From NCBI RefSeq assembly GCF_000165795.1, contig NZ_CM001022.1, positions 1,240,001 to 1,304,000 of the forward strand: a DNA stretch of 64,000 nucleotides. The letters run 5' to 3'. Below are positions 18,986 to 29,254 of this stretch, piece after piece (the first letter of the stretch is position 1; the number at the start of each line of letters is the position of its first letter). This DNA is from Aminomonas paucivorans DSM 12260. GTDB lineage: Bacteria > Synergistota > Synergistia > Synergistales > Synergistaceae. The notes under the pieces are model-generated. The model had not been told where the DNA came from and did not search any database. It saw only the letters and a program-made list of their open reading frames with translations. Position numbers and translations under genes: made by a program.

Positions 18986-19094
18986 GCCCGGGGGGAGACT
19001 TCCGTCCCTCCCGCGCCGAGATAGCCCGGGAATCCGGCGTGGGCCTCCCTTCCCCAACCCGGGGCTTGGGCTTTCAAGAAAGAGGGTGAGGGAA

Positions 19095-21710
19095 GTGCGT
19101 CGGTTTTCATGCTGCGTCCGAGGGGTTTTGGGGGCGCTCCTGGCGCTTCTGTGCTGCGGGAGCCCCGGAGCGGCGGAGGAGTCCTTCCTGGTGGTGCGGC
19201 ACATCGCCCCGGTGATGAAGGCCCCCGCCCCCTACAAGGCCGTGGAGAAGGGACGAGGCATCCTGGACCGCCCGGGCATCGAGGCCTGCGTGTACTACGG
19301 CAGCCGGGTGACCGTGGCCCCCGCCCCGGGGAAGCACGGGGCTCAGTGGGTTCTCCTGCGATTCCGGGGCAAGACCCTGGGGTACCTGGAGAAGAACGCC
19401 CTGATCCCCTTCCCGGCGTACCGGGAGACGGAACCTCAGGCCTTCTGCGTCCGCCCGGAGAAGCTGCCCCTCTACCTTCTCCCGGGGAAGCGCTCCCTGA
19501 GCGGTTTCAGCGACTTCACCCTTCCCCGGGGGGTGACGGTGACCGGGGTGGGACGGGCCTCCGCGGCAGGGGAGGAATGGATCCTCCTGCGCTTCGCCAG
19601 CGCCACCTACGACGACCGCCCCGCAGACCTGCTGACCCGCTATGCCTGGGCCCGGAAAGGCGATCTGATCCGCCTGGGGGCCTCTTACCGTCCCGACACG
19701 ACCCGGGTGAGGCCGGACCAGATTCCTTCGGTGGTGCTTACCCGGCAGGACGACTCCTCCCAGAGCCGTTTCACCCTGGGGGAGGGGGAGAAGCGGCGCC
19801 TTCAGGAACGGGGGTTCGTGGTGCAGACTCAGCCCGTGATCCTCCCGGAGCTGGAGGTGGACGACCTGGTGGAGGCCTATCCTCGGGTCCGGGACCACGT
19901 GACGCCCCTCTTCCTCACTGCGGACCTGGGACTCCACTGTTTCCACCTGATCTTCGACCGGATGCTCCAGAAGACGGAGGAGCGCTTCTTCCTCCCCGCC
20001 GTGACGGACCTGCTTGGGCGGATGCAAAGGGGACTGGAGGCCCAGAAGGCTCCCCTGTGCGCCTCACCCCGAGGCAGGGAGATCTACGAGACCGTTCGGG
20101 ACTATCTGGGGGTGGCCCGCAGGCTCCTGACGGGCAGCGGCGACCTCTCCCCCCTGGGGAAGGGGGAGGTGGAGCGCATCCTGGCGGCCCGGGGACGGCG
20201 GAAATCTCCCTTCTCCGGCAAGGAGGAGGACTACACCCTCTACAAGCCCCGGGGGCACTACACCCTCACGCCGGAGCTTCAGCGGTACTTTCGCGCCCTC
20301 TCCTTCCTGGGAGGCGTCACCTTCACCCTGAAGGGGCCCGATCCCGCGGTGGGGCAGCGCAACGCCGGGGTGGTGGGGGTGCTCTGTTCCCTCCTGGAGG
20401 AACCGGGAACCCAGGGGGCGTGGAAGAAGGTCTTCGATCCCTTCACCTATCTGGTGGGGGCTTCCAACGACAACTCCTGGTACGACTACGCCCCCACGGT
20501 GCGTCGGTCCTTCTCCCCCTCCGTCCCGGGGGACGCGGCCAAGCTGGAGGCGTTTCGCGCCGCCCTGGTGGCGGTCAGCCGGCCTCCCCTCATCCTGAGC
20601 GCTCCGGCTCCCCGGGTGGGGGCCAGCCAGGGAGAGAGGGAGGACGAGGCCCTGGGCTTCCGGTTCATCGGACGTCGCTTCACCTTCGACGCCCTGGTCT
20701 TCGGGGTCCTCACCTCCCCCCGGACGGGCTCCGACGAGGTGCCCCGAAACCTCCCCGATCCCCTGGACGTCATGGCCGTGCTGGGTTCCACCGCGGCCCG
20801 GGTGGAAGCGAAGGCCTTCGAGGCGGTCCCCCGCTACCGGGAGAACCAGGAGAAACTCCGTGCCCTCTGGCGGGGTTTCGACAAGGACCCCCTCTCCCGA
20901 AACGTCTACACGGGGATGCTTCGGATCTACTCGGACTACTTCCGCCCCACCGAGGGGGGGCAGTTCTTCGCCCGTTCCCCCTGGTGGGAGGTCAAGAAGC
21001 TCCTCACCGCTTCGGCCTCCTGGGCGGAGCTGAAGCATGACACCATCCTCTACGGGGAGCAGTCGGGGGCGGAGATGGGGGACGGGGGAGACGTGTGGTA
21101 TGCCCCGGCCTTCCTGACCCCGGAGCCCCGGGGGTACGTGGAGCCGGAACCTCGCCTCTTCGCGGGGTTGGCGGAGGCGTCCCGCAGGACCCGGGAGTTT
21201 CTGACCCGCAGCGGCTTTCGGGACCAGGAATATCCCAAAAAGCTCCAGGCCTTCGCCGCTCTGATGACCCGCCTGGAGGGGATCGCCGCCAAGGAGGTGC
21301 AGGGCGGGGAGATCCACCGGGAGGACTACCGGTTCATCCGGGAGTTCCCCGCGGAGCTGAGCCGGGAGCTGCTGCTGCCCGAAACGATGCTCCAGCTCTA
21401 CCCCCCGGTGACGGAGGAGGTCCGGGATCGTCTGCGCATGGCCCTGGTGGCGGACGTGGCCACGGACCACCTGGCTGGCCAGGCCCTCCATGTGGCCACC
21501 GGCGCTCCGAGGCACCTGCTGGTGTTCGTGGACGATCCATGGGGAGGGCCTCGGGTGACCCGGGGAGCAGTCTATTCCTTCTACTCCTTCCCCCGTCCCC
21601 TCGCGGAGGGGCGATTGGACGACCAGGCCTGGAAGAAGCGGGTCTACGGCGGGAAACAGGGGGAGTTGGACGCCCTGCGCCCCGGGTGGGTCCGCAGGCT
21701 GGAGGACTGA
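19095..21710 (+). CDS. Secreted DUF3160-family protein
   Basis: 871 residues from GTG 19095 (a GTG three codons upstream is also possible; AGAGGG fits 19095 better). The N-terminus is a signal peptide with a hydrophobic core (VLGALLALLCCGSPGAAEES). A small beta-rich region follows, then the large DUF3160 region: DHVTPLFLTADLGLHCFHLIFDRMLQ is its typical start, and RHLLVFVDDPWGGPRVTRGAVYSFY lies near the end. These large envelope proteins have no assigned function. The next gene, a Memo-family protein with its own signal peptide, starts immediately after the stop. Confidence 0.82.
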   Translation: MRRFSCCVRGVLGALLALLCCGSPGAAEESFLVVRHIAPVMKAPAPYKAVEKGRGILDRPGIEACVYYGSRVTVAPAPGKHGAQWVLLRFRGKTLGYLEKNALIPFPAYRETEPQAFCVRPEKLPLYLLPGKRSLSGFSDFTLPRGVTVTGVGRASAAGEEWILLRFASATYDDRPADLLTRYAWARKGDLIRLGASYRPDTTRVRPDQIPSVVLTRQDDSSQSRFTLGEGEKRRLQERGFVVQTQPVILPELEVDDLVEAYPRVRDHVTPLFLTADLGLHCFHLIFDRMLQKTEERFFLPAVTDLLGRMQRGLEAQKAPLCASPRGREIYETVRDYLGVARRLLTGSGDLSPLGKGEVERILAARGRRKSPFSGKEEDYTLYKPRGHYTLTPELQRYFRALSFLGGVTFTLKGPDPAVGQRNAGVVGVLCSLLEEPGTQGAWKKVFDPFTYLVGASNDNSWYDYAPTVRRSFSPSVPGDAAKLEAFRAALVAVSRPPLILSAPAPRVGASQGEREDEALGFRFIGRRFTFDALVFGVLTSPRTGSDEVPRNLPDPLDVMAVLGSTAARVEAKAFEAVPRYRENQEKLRALWRGFDKDPLSRNVYTGMLRIYSDYFRPTEGGQFFARSPWWEVKKLLTASASWAELKHDTILYGEQSGAEMGDGGDVWYAPAFLTPEPRGYVEPEPRLFAGLAEASRRTREFLTRSGFRDQEYPKKLQAFAALMTRLEGIAAKEVQGGEIHREDYRFIREFPAELSRELLLPETMLQLYPPVTEEVRDRLRMALVADVATDHLAGQALHVATGAPRHLLVFVDDPWGGPRVTRGAVYSFYSFPRPLAEGRLDDQAWKKRVYGGKQGELDALRPGWVRRLED

Positions 21711-22619
21711 GTGTTTCGAGCCCTTCTGGCGGCGGTGCTCCTGGGGCTGTGGCTGCCTGGGAGCGCCGCCGCCCTTTCCTGTCCTCCCCTCCCCGAGGGG
21801 GTGCGCTCGGCCCTGGCGGTCCCTGCAACCCCGGTCTCACCCCTCCCTGAAGTTCCGGTCCTGCCGATCGCGGCGGGGGGGATCGCCCCGCACCACGACC
21901 TGGCGGGGCCCCTGATCCTCCGGTTCTACGAGGCCCTGGCGGCAGGGGATCCTCATCCCCGCCGGGTGATCCTCCTGTCTCCGGACCATTTCCGCCAGGG
22001 GCGGGCTTCCGTCTCCTTCTGCGGGGCGGACTGGGAGACCTCCTTCGGCTCCCTACGGGCGGATCGGGAGGGCGTCGACGTCCTGGCGCAGTCTGGCCTG
22101 GCCTCCCGCCAGGACGATCTCTTCCCCCGGGAGCACGGCGTCACGGTCCACCTGCCCCTGATCCGACGGGCCTTTCCCGAGGCGACGGTGCTTCCCCTGA
22201 CGGTTCGAGCGGGGGCCTCGGACCTCCAGCTTCTGGGGCTGCGCAGGCTCCTCCTTCCCCTCCTGGTGGAGGGGGGGCTGCTGGTCCTGAGCATGGACCT
22301 CTCCCACCACAAGCGACCCCCGGAGGCCCTGAGGGAGGACGAGCGGACCCTGCCGGTCCTTCTTGCGATGCGGGTCGGGAGGGTGCGGGGGCTGGACCTA
22401 GACTGCCCCCGGGGGGCGGTCCTTTTCCTGGGGCTCCTGGCGGACCGGGGGATCCGGGAGGGGGTCCTGCTGGAACACGCCCACTCCGGCACCTTCACGG
22501 GGGACGAGACGGCCCCCTGCACCACCTACGCCACGGTACTGTACCCCCGAAGCGAAACGGGGGGGTCTTCGGGAATTCTTCCGAAACCGATGTTGACAAA
22601 GCCTCAGGGGGCGCTATAA
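21711..22619 (+). CDS. amrB: AmmeMemoRadiSam system protein B (Memo family), with signal peptide
   Basis: 302 residues, GTG directly after the DUF3160 stop. Memo-fold residues are visible: GGIAPHHDLAG (two metal His), SPDHF, EHGVTVHLPLIRRAFP, LSMDLSHH and EHAHSGTFTGDETAPC. Memo proteins bind a metal through two His and a Cys; a few act as copper or redox proteins. Unusually, the protein starts with a hydrophobic signal-like segment (LLAAVLLGLWLPGSAAA), which suggests export. The AMMECR1 and radical SAM partners that usually form this cluster are not beside it. Its TAA stop is inside the -10 box of the argG promoter. Confidence 0.88.
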   Translation: MFRALLAAVLLGLWLPGSAAALSCPPLPEGVRSALAVPATPVSPLPEVPVLPIAAGGIAPHHDLAGPLILRFYEALAAGDPHPRRVILLSPDHFRQGRASVSFCGADWETSFGSLRADREGVDVLAQSGLASRQDDLFPREHGVTVHLPLIRRAFPEATVLPLTVRAGASDLQLLGLRRLLLPLLVEGGLLVLSMDLSHHKRPPEALREDERTLPVLLAMRVGRVRGLDLDCPRGAVLFLGLLADRGIREGVLLEHAHSGTFTGDETAPCTTYATVLYPRSETGGSSGILPKPMLTKPQGAL

Positions 22620-22620
22620 T
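22593..22620 (+). promoter_or_regulatory. Consensus sigma-70 promoter for argG
   Basis: Perfect TTGACA (22593-22598), 16-base spacer, perfect TATAAT (22615-22620). It lies in the last codons of the Memo-family gene, whose stop TAA (22617-22619) is part of the -10 box. Confidence 0.85.
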
Positions 22621-22626
22621 CTCCCC

Positions 22627-22987
22627 CAACATCCTCTGACGGAAGGGCAGGAGCGCGCGATGACTTGGTTGTTCCTCAATGATCGACGTAGACGACGAAG
22701 CCTGGACCCCGCCGTACATCCCCATAAGGGCGATGACGGGGCACGGTTTCTGTGGTCTCGACGACAGAGAGGAAACGCCTAGGCTGAAAGCGTTTCTCGT
22801 CGCAAGAGCAGGAACCTCGCACCCCCGAGCCTCCTCCCGAAGAAAGGCCCGCATCCGGGCCAAGTAGGGAGGCGGGAGGTTCCCGTCACAGGACGCAAGG
22901 AAGCGGCCGGAGCTTCGGCACCGGCAAAGAGGGTGGCACCGCGGGCTACAGAGCCCGTCCCTTAACAGGGACGGGCTCTGTTTTTTT
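22627..22987 (+). promoter_or_regulatory. T-box leader (tRNA-sensing riboswitch) upstream of argG
   Basis: The T-box sequence AGGGTGGCACCGCGGG is at 22930-22945 and is followed by a terminator (22949-22987). Stem III-like pairing GCCGG / CCGGC (22906-22925) precedes it, as in known T-boxes. Further helices include GGCCCG/CGGGCC (22846-22861), GAAACGC/GCGTTTC (22772-22796) and a Stem I candidate around 22695-22770 with CCCCG/CGGGG. Uncharged tRNA would stabilise the antiterminator and turn on argG. I could not place the specifier codon with confidence; arginine is the obvious expectation. This leader fills the 408-base gap 22620-23027. Confidence 0.85.
22949..22987 (+). terminator. T-box leader terminator before argG
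   Basis: 13-bp stem (CAGAGCCCGTCCC at 22949-22961 with its complement at 22968-22980), loop TTAACA, then seven T. Its 5' arm overlaps the region needed for the antiterminator. Confidence 0.93.
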
Positions 22988-23027
22988 GTGGGTTTTCGGA
23001 GGAAAAAACGAAGGAGGCGTGGAAGAG

Positions 23028-24287
23028 ATGGAATACAAGGGCAAGGTCGTATTGGCGTACAGCGGCGGGTTGGACACTTCCGTGGCGATCCAGTGGCTGA
23101 AGGATCAGGGGTACGACGTGGTCACCATGACGGCGGACGTGGGGCAGCAGGTGGACCTGGAGGCCTGCAAGGACAAGGCCCTCCGGACCGGGGCGGTGAA
23201 CGCCTACGTCATGGATCTGCGGGAAGAGTTCGTGCAGCAGTACGCCTGGAAGGCCCTGAAGGCCAATGCGCAGTACCAGGGCACCTACCCCCTGAACTCC
23301 GCCCTGTCCCGGCCCCTCATCGCTCGGCAGCTGGTGCAGGTGGCGGAGATGGAAGGCGCGGTGGCGGTGGCCCACGGCTGCACCGGCAAGGGGCAGGACC
23401 AGGTGCGCATCGAGGTGTGCACCAACGCCCTCAACCCGGAGCTGAAGGTGGAGGCCCCGGTGCGGGACTGGCACTTCAGCCGGGAGGACGAGATCGAATA
23501 CGCCCAGGAGCACGGCATCCCCGTGCCCACCACCAAGGAGAGCCCCTACAGCATCGACGAGAACATGTGGGGCCGGGCCATCGAGTGCGGCGTCCTGGAG
23601 AACCCCTGGAACGAGGTTCCCGCCGGGGCCTTCAAGCTCACCGCGGATCCCCTGGATGCCCCGGACGAGCCCCTCTCCGTGGAGATCGGCTTCGAGGCGG
23701 GGATCCCCGTCTCCCTGAACGGCACCGCCCTCTCCGGGGTGGCCATGGTGGAGATGCTCAACGACCTGGCGGGCAAGGCCGGGGTGGGGCGGGTGGACAT
23801 GATCGAGGACCGGCTGGTGGGCTTCAAGAGCCGGGAGGTGTACGAGTGCCCCGCCGCGGTGACCCTCCTGACGGCCCACCGGGCACTGGAGACCCTCACC
23901 CTGAGCAAGGAGGTCCTGAAGGTCAAGAGGGAGCTGGAGACCAAGTACGCCGAGCTGACCTACGAAGGCTACTGGTTCTCCCCCCTGAAGGAGGCCCTGG
24001 ACGCCTTCATGGACAGCACCCAGAAGACCGTCTCCGGGGTGGTTCGGGTGCGGTTCTACAAGGGGCAGGTCACGGTGACGGGCATGAAGTCCCCCCAGTC
24101 CATCTACCGGGAGGACCTGGCCACCTACTCCGAGGGGGACACTTTCGACCACCAGTCTGCGGTGGGCTTCATCAAGGTCTGGGGGCTCCCCATCAAGACC
24201 TGGCGGCAGGTTCACGGGGAGACGGTGGACGCGGAGGGGTGCGCGGAGGTGCCGACGCTGAAGAAGGCCAGCGGCCTGGACGGCTGA
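23028..24287 (+). CDS. argG: Argininosuccinate synthase
   Basis: 419 residues, ATG downstream of AAGGAGG. The N-terminal PP-loop VVLAYSGGLDTSVAI binds ATP; TYPLNSALSRPLIARQLV and AHGCTGKGQDQVR are family-specific; KTVSGVVRVRFYKGQ is in the C-terminal domain. It condenses citrulline and aspartate to argininosuccinate. No other arg gene is adjacent, so the T-box leader and consensus promoter control this gene alone. A bidirectional-looking terminator follows. Confidence 0.98.
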   Translation: MEYKGKVVLAYSGGLDTSVAIQWLKDQGYDVVTMTADVGQQVDLEACKDKALRTGAVNAYVMDLREEFVQQYAWKALKANAQYQGTYPLNSALSRPLIARQLVQVAEMEGAVAVAHGCTGKGQDQVRIEVCTNALNPELKVEAPVRDWHFSREDEIEYAQEHGIPVPTTKESPYSIDENMWGRAIECGVLENPWNEVPAGAFKLTADPLDAPDEPLSVEIGFEAGIPVSLNGTALSGVAMVEMLNDLAGKAGVGRVDMIEDRLVGFKSREVYECPAAVTLLTAHRALETLTLSKEVLKVKRELETKYAELTYEGYWFSPLKEALDAFMDSTQKTVSGVVRVRFYKGQVTVTGMKSPQSIYREDLATYSEGDTFDHQSAVGFIKVWGLPIKTWRQVHGETVDAEGCAEVPTLKKASGLDG

Positions 24288-24315
24288 AGCGTCGCGGCGA
24301 AACGGGGACACACCG

Positions 24316-24346
24316 GGGGAGCGGACCGAAGGGGCCGCTCCCCTTT
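24316..24346. terminator. Terminator between argG and the convergent radical SAM gene
   Basis: Stem GGGGAGCGG / CCGCTCCCC (24316-24324 with 24335-24343), then TTTACG on the plus strand. The T tract is short. Confidence 0.65.
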
Positions 24347-25280
24347 ACGGCTGCGGGGGCAGCCGGCAGCCCTGACGCAGCCCCTGGGTCTCCAGAGCCT
24401 CCTGGAGGCGGCGAAGGGTGCCTGCCTTGTCCCCCATCCAGGCCGGGGCGATCAGCCGGTCCGGGGGAGCGTCGGCGGTGAGGCGCTGGAGGATGGTCGT
24501 CTCCGGCAGGGTCGCCAGAGCCCGAACCACCTGGTCTCGGTAGACTTCCTCCGGGACGGGGGTGAAGAGCCCTCGGCGGTACAGGTCCTCCAGTGCGGCC
24601 CCCCGGAGCACGTGGAGGGGGTGGAGCTTCAGGGCGTGGAAGCCCCAGCGAGCCAGGGTGGAGGCGTCCCGGGCAAGCCGTTCCGGGTCGTCCCCGGGAA
24701 TGCCCCCGATGAGGTGGGCGCAGAGAAAAAGTCCCCGGCCACGAAGGATTCGGGCCGCGTCCTCCGCCGCCCCGGCCCCGTGTCCCCGGCGCAGCCAGAC
24801 AAGCTGGTCTTCCTCCAGGGTCTGGACCCCCACCTCGATCCACACCTCCAGCCCTTCGTCCCCCCATCGGGTCGCCGTCTCCAGGAAGGGGGCGGGGATC
24901 TGGTCCGGCCGAACCCCGAAGGCCAGCCCCAGGACCGATAGTCCCTCTTCCCGGGCGGTCTCCCGGGCCTGGCGCACCTTGGCCTCCAGGATCTCCGGGG
25001 GATCCTGGGTGCAGGAGTAGCTCTGGAAGTACAGGAAGACCCGGGGGGAGGGGAAGCGGCGTTTCAGGGGTCGGGCTTTCTGCCGCACCTGCTCGGGGAG
25101 GGAAAGGCCCAGGAGGGCGGCTCCGTCGCCGCCCCCCCGTTCATCGCAGTACAGACAGCCCCCCGAGGCCAGGTCGTTTCGGTGGGGACACCCCGCCCCG
25201 GTGTCCAGGGCCAGCTTGCGCACCGGACCGCCGTGGCGTTCCCGGAGCACCGCCGACCAGGCCCGCCAAGGAAGGGTCAA
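24345..25280 (-). CDS. YhcC-like radical SAM protein
   Basis: 311 residues from TTG 25280 in a TTGA overlap with purE. Three Cys spaced as in this family, not the canonical CxxxCxxC, lie at the N-terminus (AGCPHRNDLASGGCLYCDER), followed by FLYFQSYSCT, EVGVQTLEEDQL and CAHLIGGIPGDDPE, typical of the TIGR01212 group. The Elp3-like architecture lacks an acetyltransferase domain. The substrate of this family is not established to my knowledge. It is the last gene of the minus-strand purine run but is not a purine gene; it may be only co-transcribed. Confidence 0.85.
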   Translation of the reverse strand: MTLPWRAWSAVLRERHGGPVRKLALDTGAGCPHRNDLASGGCLYCDERGGGDGAALLGLSLPEQVRQKARPLKRRFPSPRVFLYFQSYSCTQDPPEILEAKVRQARETAREEGLSVLGLAFGVRPDQIPAPFLETATRWGDEGLEVWIEVGVQTLEEDQLVWLRRGHGAGAAEDAARILRGRGLFLCAHLIGGIPGDDPERLARDASTLARWGFHALKLHPLHVLRGAALEDLYRRGLFTPVPEEVYRDQVVRALATLPETTILQRLTADAPPDRLIAPAWMGDKAGTLRRLQEALETQGLRQGCRLPPQP

Positions 25281-25795
25281 GCCCCGTAAGCTTCCCCGGG
25301 GATGGGGGGAAGCCCCTCCACCTTGGACCGGCTGGAGACCACCGAATCAGCGGCCCGACGTGCCCAGGCTCGGTAACGCTCCGTCAGGTCCGGTTCTTCC
25401 AGAGCCAGGATGCGCACCGCCAGGAGGGCGGCGTTCCGTGCCCCGTCGATGCCCGTGCAGGCCACGGGGACCCCCGGGGGCATCTGGGCGATGGAGAGCA
25501 GGGCGTCCAGCCCTCCCAGGGTGCCCCCCGCCACGGGGATGCCGATTACCGGCAGGGTGGTGTGGGCCGCCACCACCCCGGGAAGGGCTGCGGAAAGGCC
25601 CGCCGCCGCCAGGATGACCCGGACGCCCCGGGCGGCGGCTCCCTCCGCCAGGGTGCGCACGTCCTCGGGGGTGCGGTGGGCCGAGGCGATCCCCACTTCG
25701 TGGGGGACGGAGAATTCCTCCAGAATCTCCGCGGCCTTCCGGGCCACGGGCAGGTCCGATGCGGAGCCCAGCAGGATGGTGACCTTCGGGTTCAT
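25277..25795 (-). CDS. purE: N5-carboxyaminoimidazole ribonucleotide mutase (PurE)
   Basis: 172 residues. LLGSASDLPVARKAAEIL, SAHRTPEDV and LLSIAQMPPGVPVA follow the family. The usual GGAAHL segment reads GLSAAL here, and the segment before the C-terminal helix is CTGIDGARNAALLA. It rearranges N5-CAIR to CAIR (class I), or carboxylates AIR directly if class II. No purK is in the cluster, so which reaction is used is open. ATG preceded by AGGAGGTCATCCC. A CGCCCCC/GGGGGCG hairpin lies between purD and purE. Confidence 0.95.
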   Translation of the reverse strand: MNPKVTILLGSASDLPVARKAAEILEEFSVPHEVGIASAHRTPEDVRTLAEGAAARGVRVILAAAGLSAALPGVVAAHTTLPVIGIPVAGGTLGGLDALLSIAQMPPGVPVACTGIDGARNAALLAVRILALEEPDLTERYRAWARRAADSVVSSRSKVEGLPPIPGEAYGA

Positions 25796-25840
25796 GGGAT
25801 GACCTCCTTCATGTGGCTTGCGCCCCCCTAGGGGGCGGGA

Positions 25841-27118
25841 CTACAGGTTCCGATGGGCGCCGTGACCGATGTCGGAACGGAAGAAGGATCCCCCCAGGCG
25901 GATTCCCTCCAGACGGCGGTAGGCCCGCTCCCGGGCCTGCTCCAGGGTTTCCCCGAGGCCCACCACCGTGAGCACCCGGCCCCCCCGGCTCACCAGGTTC
26001 CCCGCCTCGTCCCGACCCGTGCCCGCGTGGAACACCAGGGACGTGCCGTCGTCGAAGGGCTCCGTCCCCTGGAGACGTTCCCCCGTGCGAGGGGCGTCGG
26101 GATAGCCTCCGGAGGCCAGGACCACCCCAAGGGCGTGTCCCCGAGGCTCCGGCCAGGGGATGGCGGCCAGTTCTCCCCGCACGCAGCGCTGGACCACCTC
26201 CAGCCAGTCGCCGCCGAACACGGGCAGCACCTCCTGTGCCTCCGGATCTCCCAGGCGCACGTTGTACTCCAGCACCGAGAGGCTGCCGTCCGGGGCCAGC
26301 ATGAGCCCCGCGTAGAGCACCCCGCAGTAGGGGATGCCCTCCTCCTGGAGGCCTTCCAGGGTGGGCTCCAGAACCTCCCGGAGGATGCGCTCCCGCAGGG
26401 CGTCGGTGCCCCAAGGCACGGGGGCATAGGCCCCCATCCCCCCCGTGTTGGGTCCCTGGTCCCCGTCGAAGGCTCGTTTGTGGTCCTGGCTCAGAGGAAG
26501 CAGGCGGATCGTCCTCCCGTCCGTCACGGCCAGGGCGGTGATCTCAAAGCCCTCCACGAAATCCTCCACCACCACCGTGGCCCCCGCCGCCCCCAGGGCG
26601 TGTTCCTCCAGGAGGGAGCGGCAGGTGTCCAGCGCCTCCTCCAGGGTGGGGATCACGAAGGCTCCCTTCCCCGCCGCCAGGCCGTCGGCCTTCACCACGT
26701 AGGGAGGGGTGCGGCGGCGCAGGGCCTCCGCGCAGGCGGGAAGGCTGGTGCACCGCTCGAAGGAGGAGGTGGGGATCCCGTGGCGCTCCATGAACTCCTT
26801 GGAGAAGACCTTGCTTCCCTCCAGTCGCGCCCCGGAGGCTCCGGGGCCGAAGACGGGGATCCCCGCCTCCCGCAGCCGGTCCGCCACCCCCGCCACCAGG
26901 GGAGCTTCGGGGCCCACCGCCACCAGGTCGATGCGGTGTTCCCGGGCGGCGGCCAGCACCGCCTCGGGGTCGCAGGGGTTCAGGTCCAGCCGGGTCGCCA
27001 GGGGTTCCATCCCCGGGTTGCCCGGGGCTGCGAAGAGCCGGGGAGCCTGGGGGGAGCGGGCCAGGGCCCAGAGGATGGCGTGCTCCCGTCCGCCGCCTCC
27101 CAGAACCAGGACGTTCAT
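25841..27118 (-). CDS. purD: Phosphoribosylamine--glycine ligase
   Basis: 425 residues, ATP-grasp enzyme of step 2 of purine synthesis. Start VLVLGGGGREHAILWAL; then VVKADGLAAGKGAF, LPLSQDHKRAFDGDQGPNTGGMGAYAP and EYNVRLGDPEAQ (metal/ATP site). It forms GAR from phosphoribosylamine, glycine and ATP. It lies 10 bases downstream of purH in the same direction. Confidence 0.98.
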   Translation of the reverse strand: MNVLVLGGGGREHAILWALARSPQAPRLFAAPGNPGMEPLATRLDLNPCDPEAVLAAAREHRIDLVAVGPEAPLVAGVADRLREAGIPVFGPGASGARLEGSKVFSKEFMERHGIPTSSFERCTSLPACAEALRRRTPPYVVKADGLAAGKGAFVIPTLEEALDTCRSLLEEHALGAAGATVVVEDFVEGFEITALAVTDGRTIRLLPLSQDHKRAFDGDQGPNTGGMGAYAPVPWGTDALRERILREVLEPTLEGLQEEGIPYCGVLYAGLMLAPDGSLSVLEYNVRLGDPEAQEVLPVFGGDWLEVVQRCVRGELAAIPWPEPRGHALGVVLASGGYPDAPRTGERLQGTEPFDDGTSLVFHAGTGRDEAGNLVSRGGRVLTVVGLGETLEQARERAYRRLEGIRLGGSFFRSDIGHGAHRNL

Positions 27119-27128
27119 GTCCCGTCTC

Positions 27129-28660
<1,532 letters not shown>

Positions 28661-28664
<4 letters not shown>

Positions 28665-29254
28665 CGGGAATCCCTTCCTTTGCGGGAGAAGTCCCCCTCC
28701 AGGAGCCATCGGGCGATGGTCCGGGGGTAGATTCGGTGTTCCGTTTCGTGGATGCGGTCCTCCAGGGACTCCAGGGTGTCCCCGGGCAGCACCGGGACCG
28801 CCTCCTGGGCCAGGATGGGGCCGTGGTCCACCTTCTCGTCCACCAGGTGCACCGTCACCCCCGTCACCGTCACGCCTCCCTCCCAGGCGTCCCGGATGCC
28901 GTGGGCCCCGGGGAAGGAGGGAAGCAGGGCGGGGTGCAGGTTGAGGATCTCCCCCTCGTGGCGTCGCACGAAGGAGGGGGAGAGGACCCTCATGAAGCCC
29001 GCCAGCACCAGGTGGCGGATTCCATGTTGGGACAGGAGGGCCTCCAGAGCCGCTTCGCCCCGGTCCCGCCCCTCGTCGTAAGGCAACACCGCCGTGGCGA
29101 GGCCCCGTTCCCGGGCCCGTTCCAGCCCCGGGGCGTCGGCCCGGTCCGAGGCCACCAGGACGATGCGCCCCGGCACCTCCCCCCGTTCGATGGCCTCCGC
29201 CAGGGCGAGGAAGTTGGTGCCCCGCCCCGACAGGAGCACCCCCAGGGGGGTCAC
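28661..29254 (-). CDS. purN: Phosphoribosylglycinamide formyltransferase
   Basis: 197 residues from GTG 29254 in a GTGA overlap with purM. LGVLLSGRGTNFLAL (phosphate loop), VLAGFMRVLSPSFV, the catalytic NLHPALLPSFPGAHG and the HLVDEKVDHGPILAQ motif are present. It transfers formyl from 10-formyl-THF to GAR. Its stop overlaps the purH start by 4 bases. Confidence 0.97.

Noticed and set aside
22679-22867. 62-codon frame in the argG leader
   Set aside because: It lies wholly inside the T-box leader, lacks a ribosome-binding site and has no leader-peptide character.
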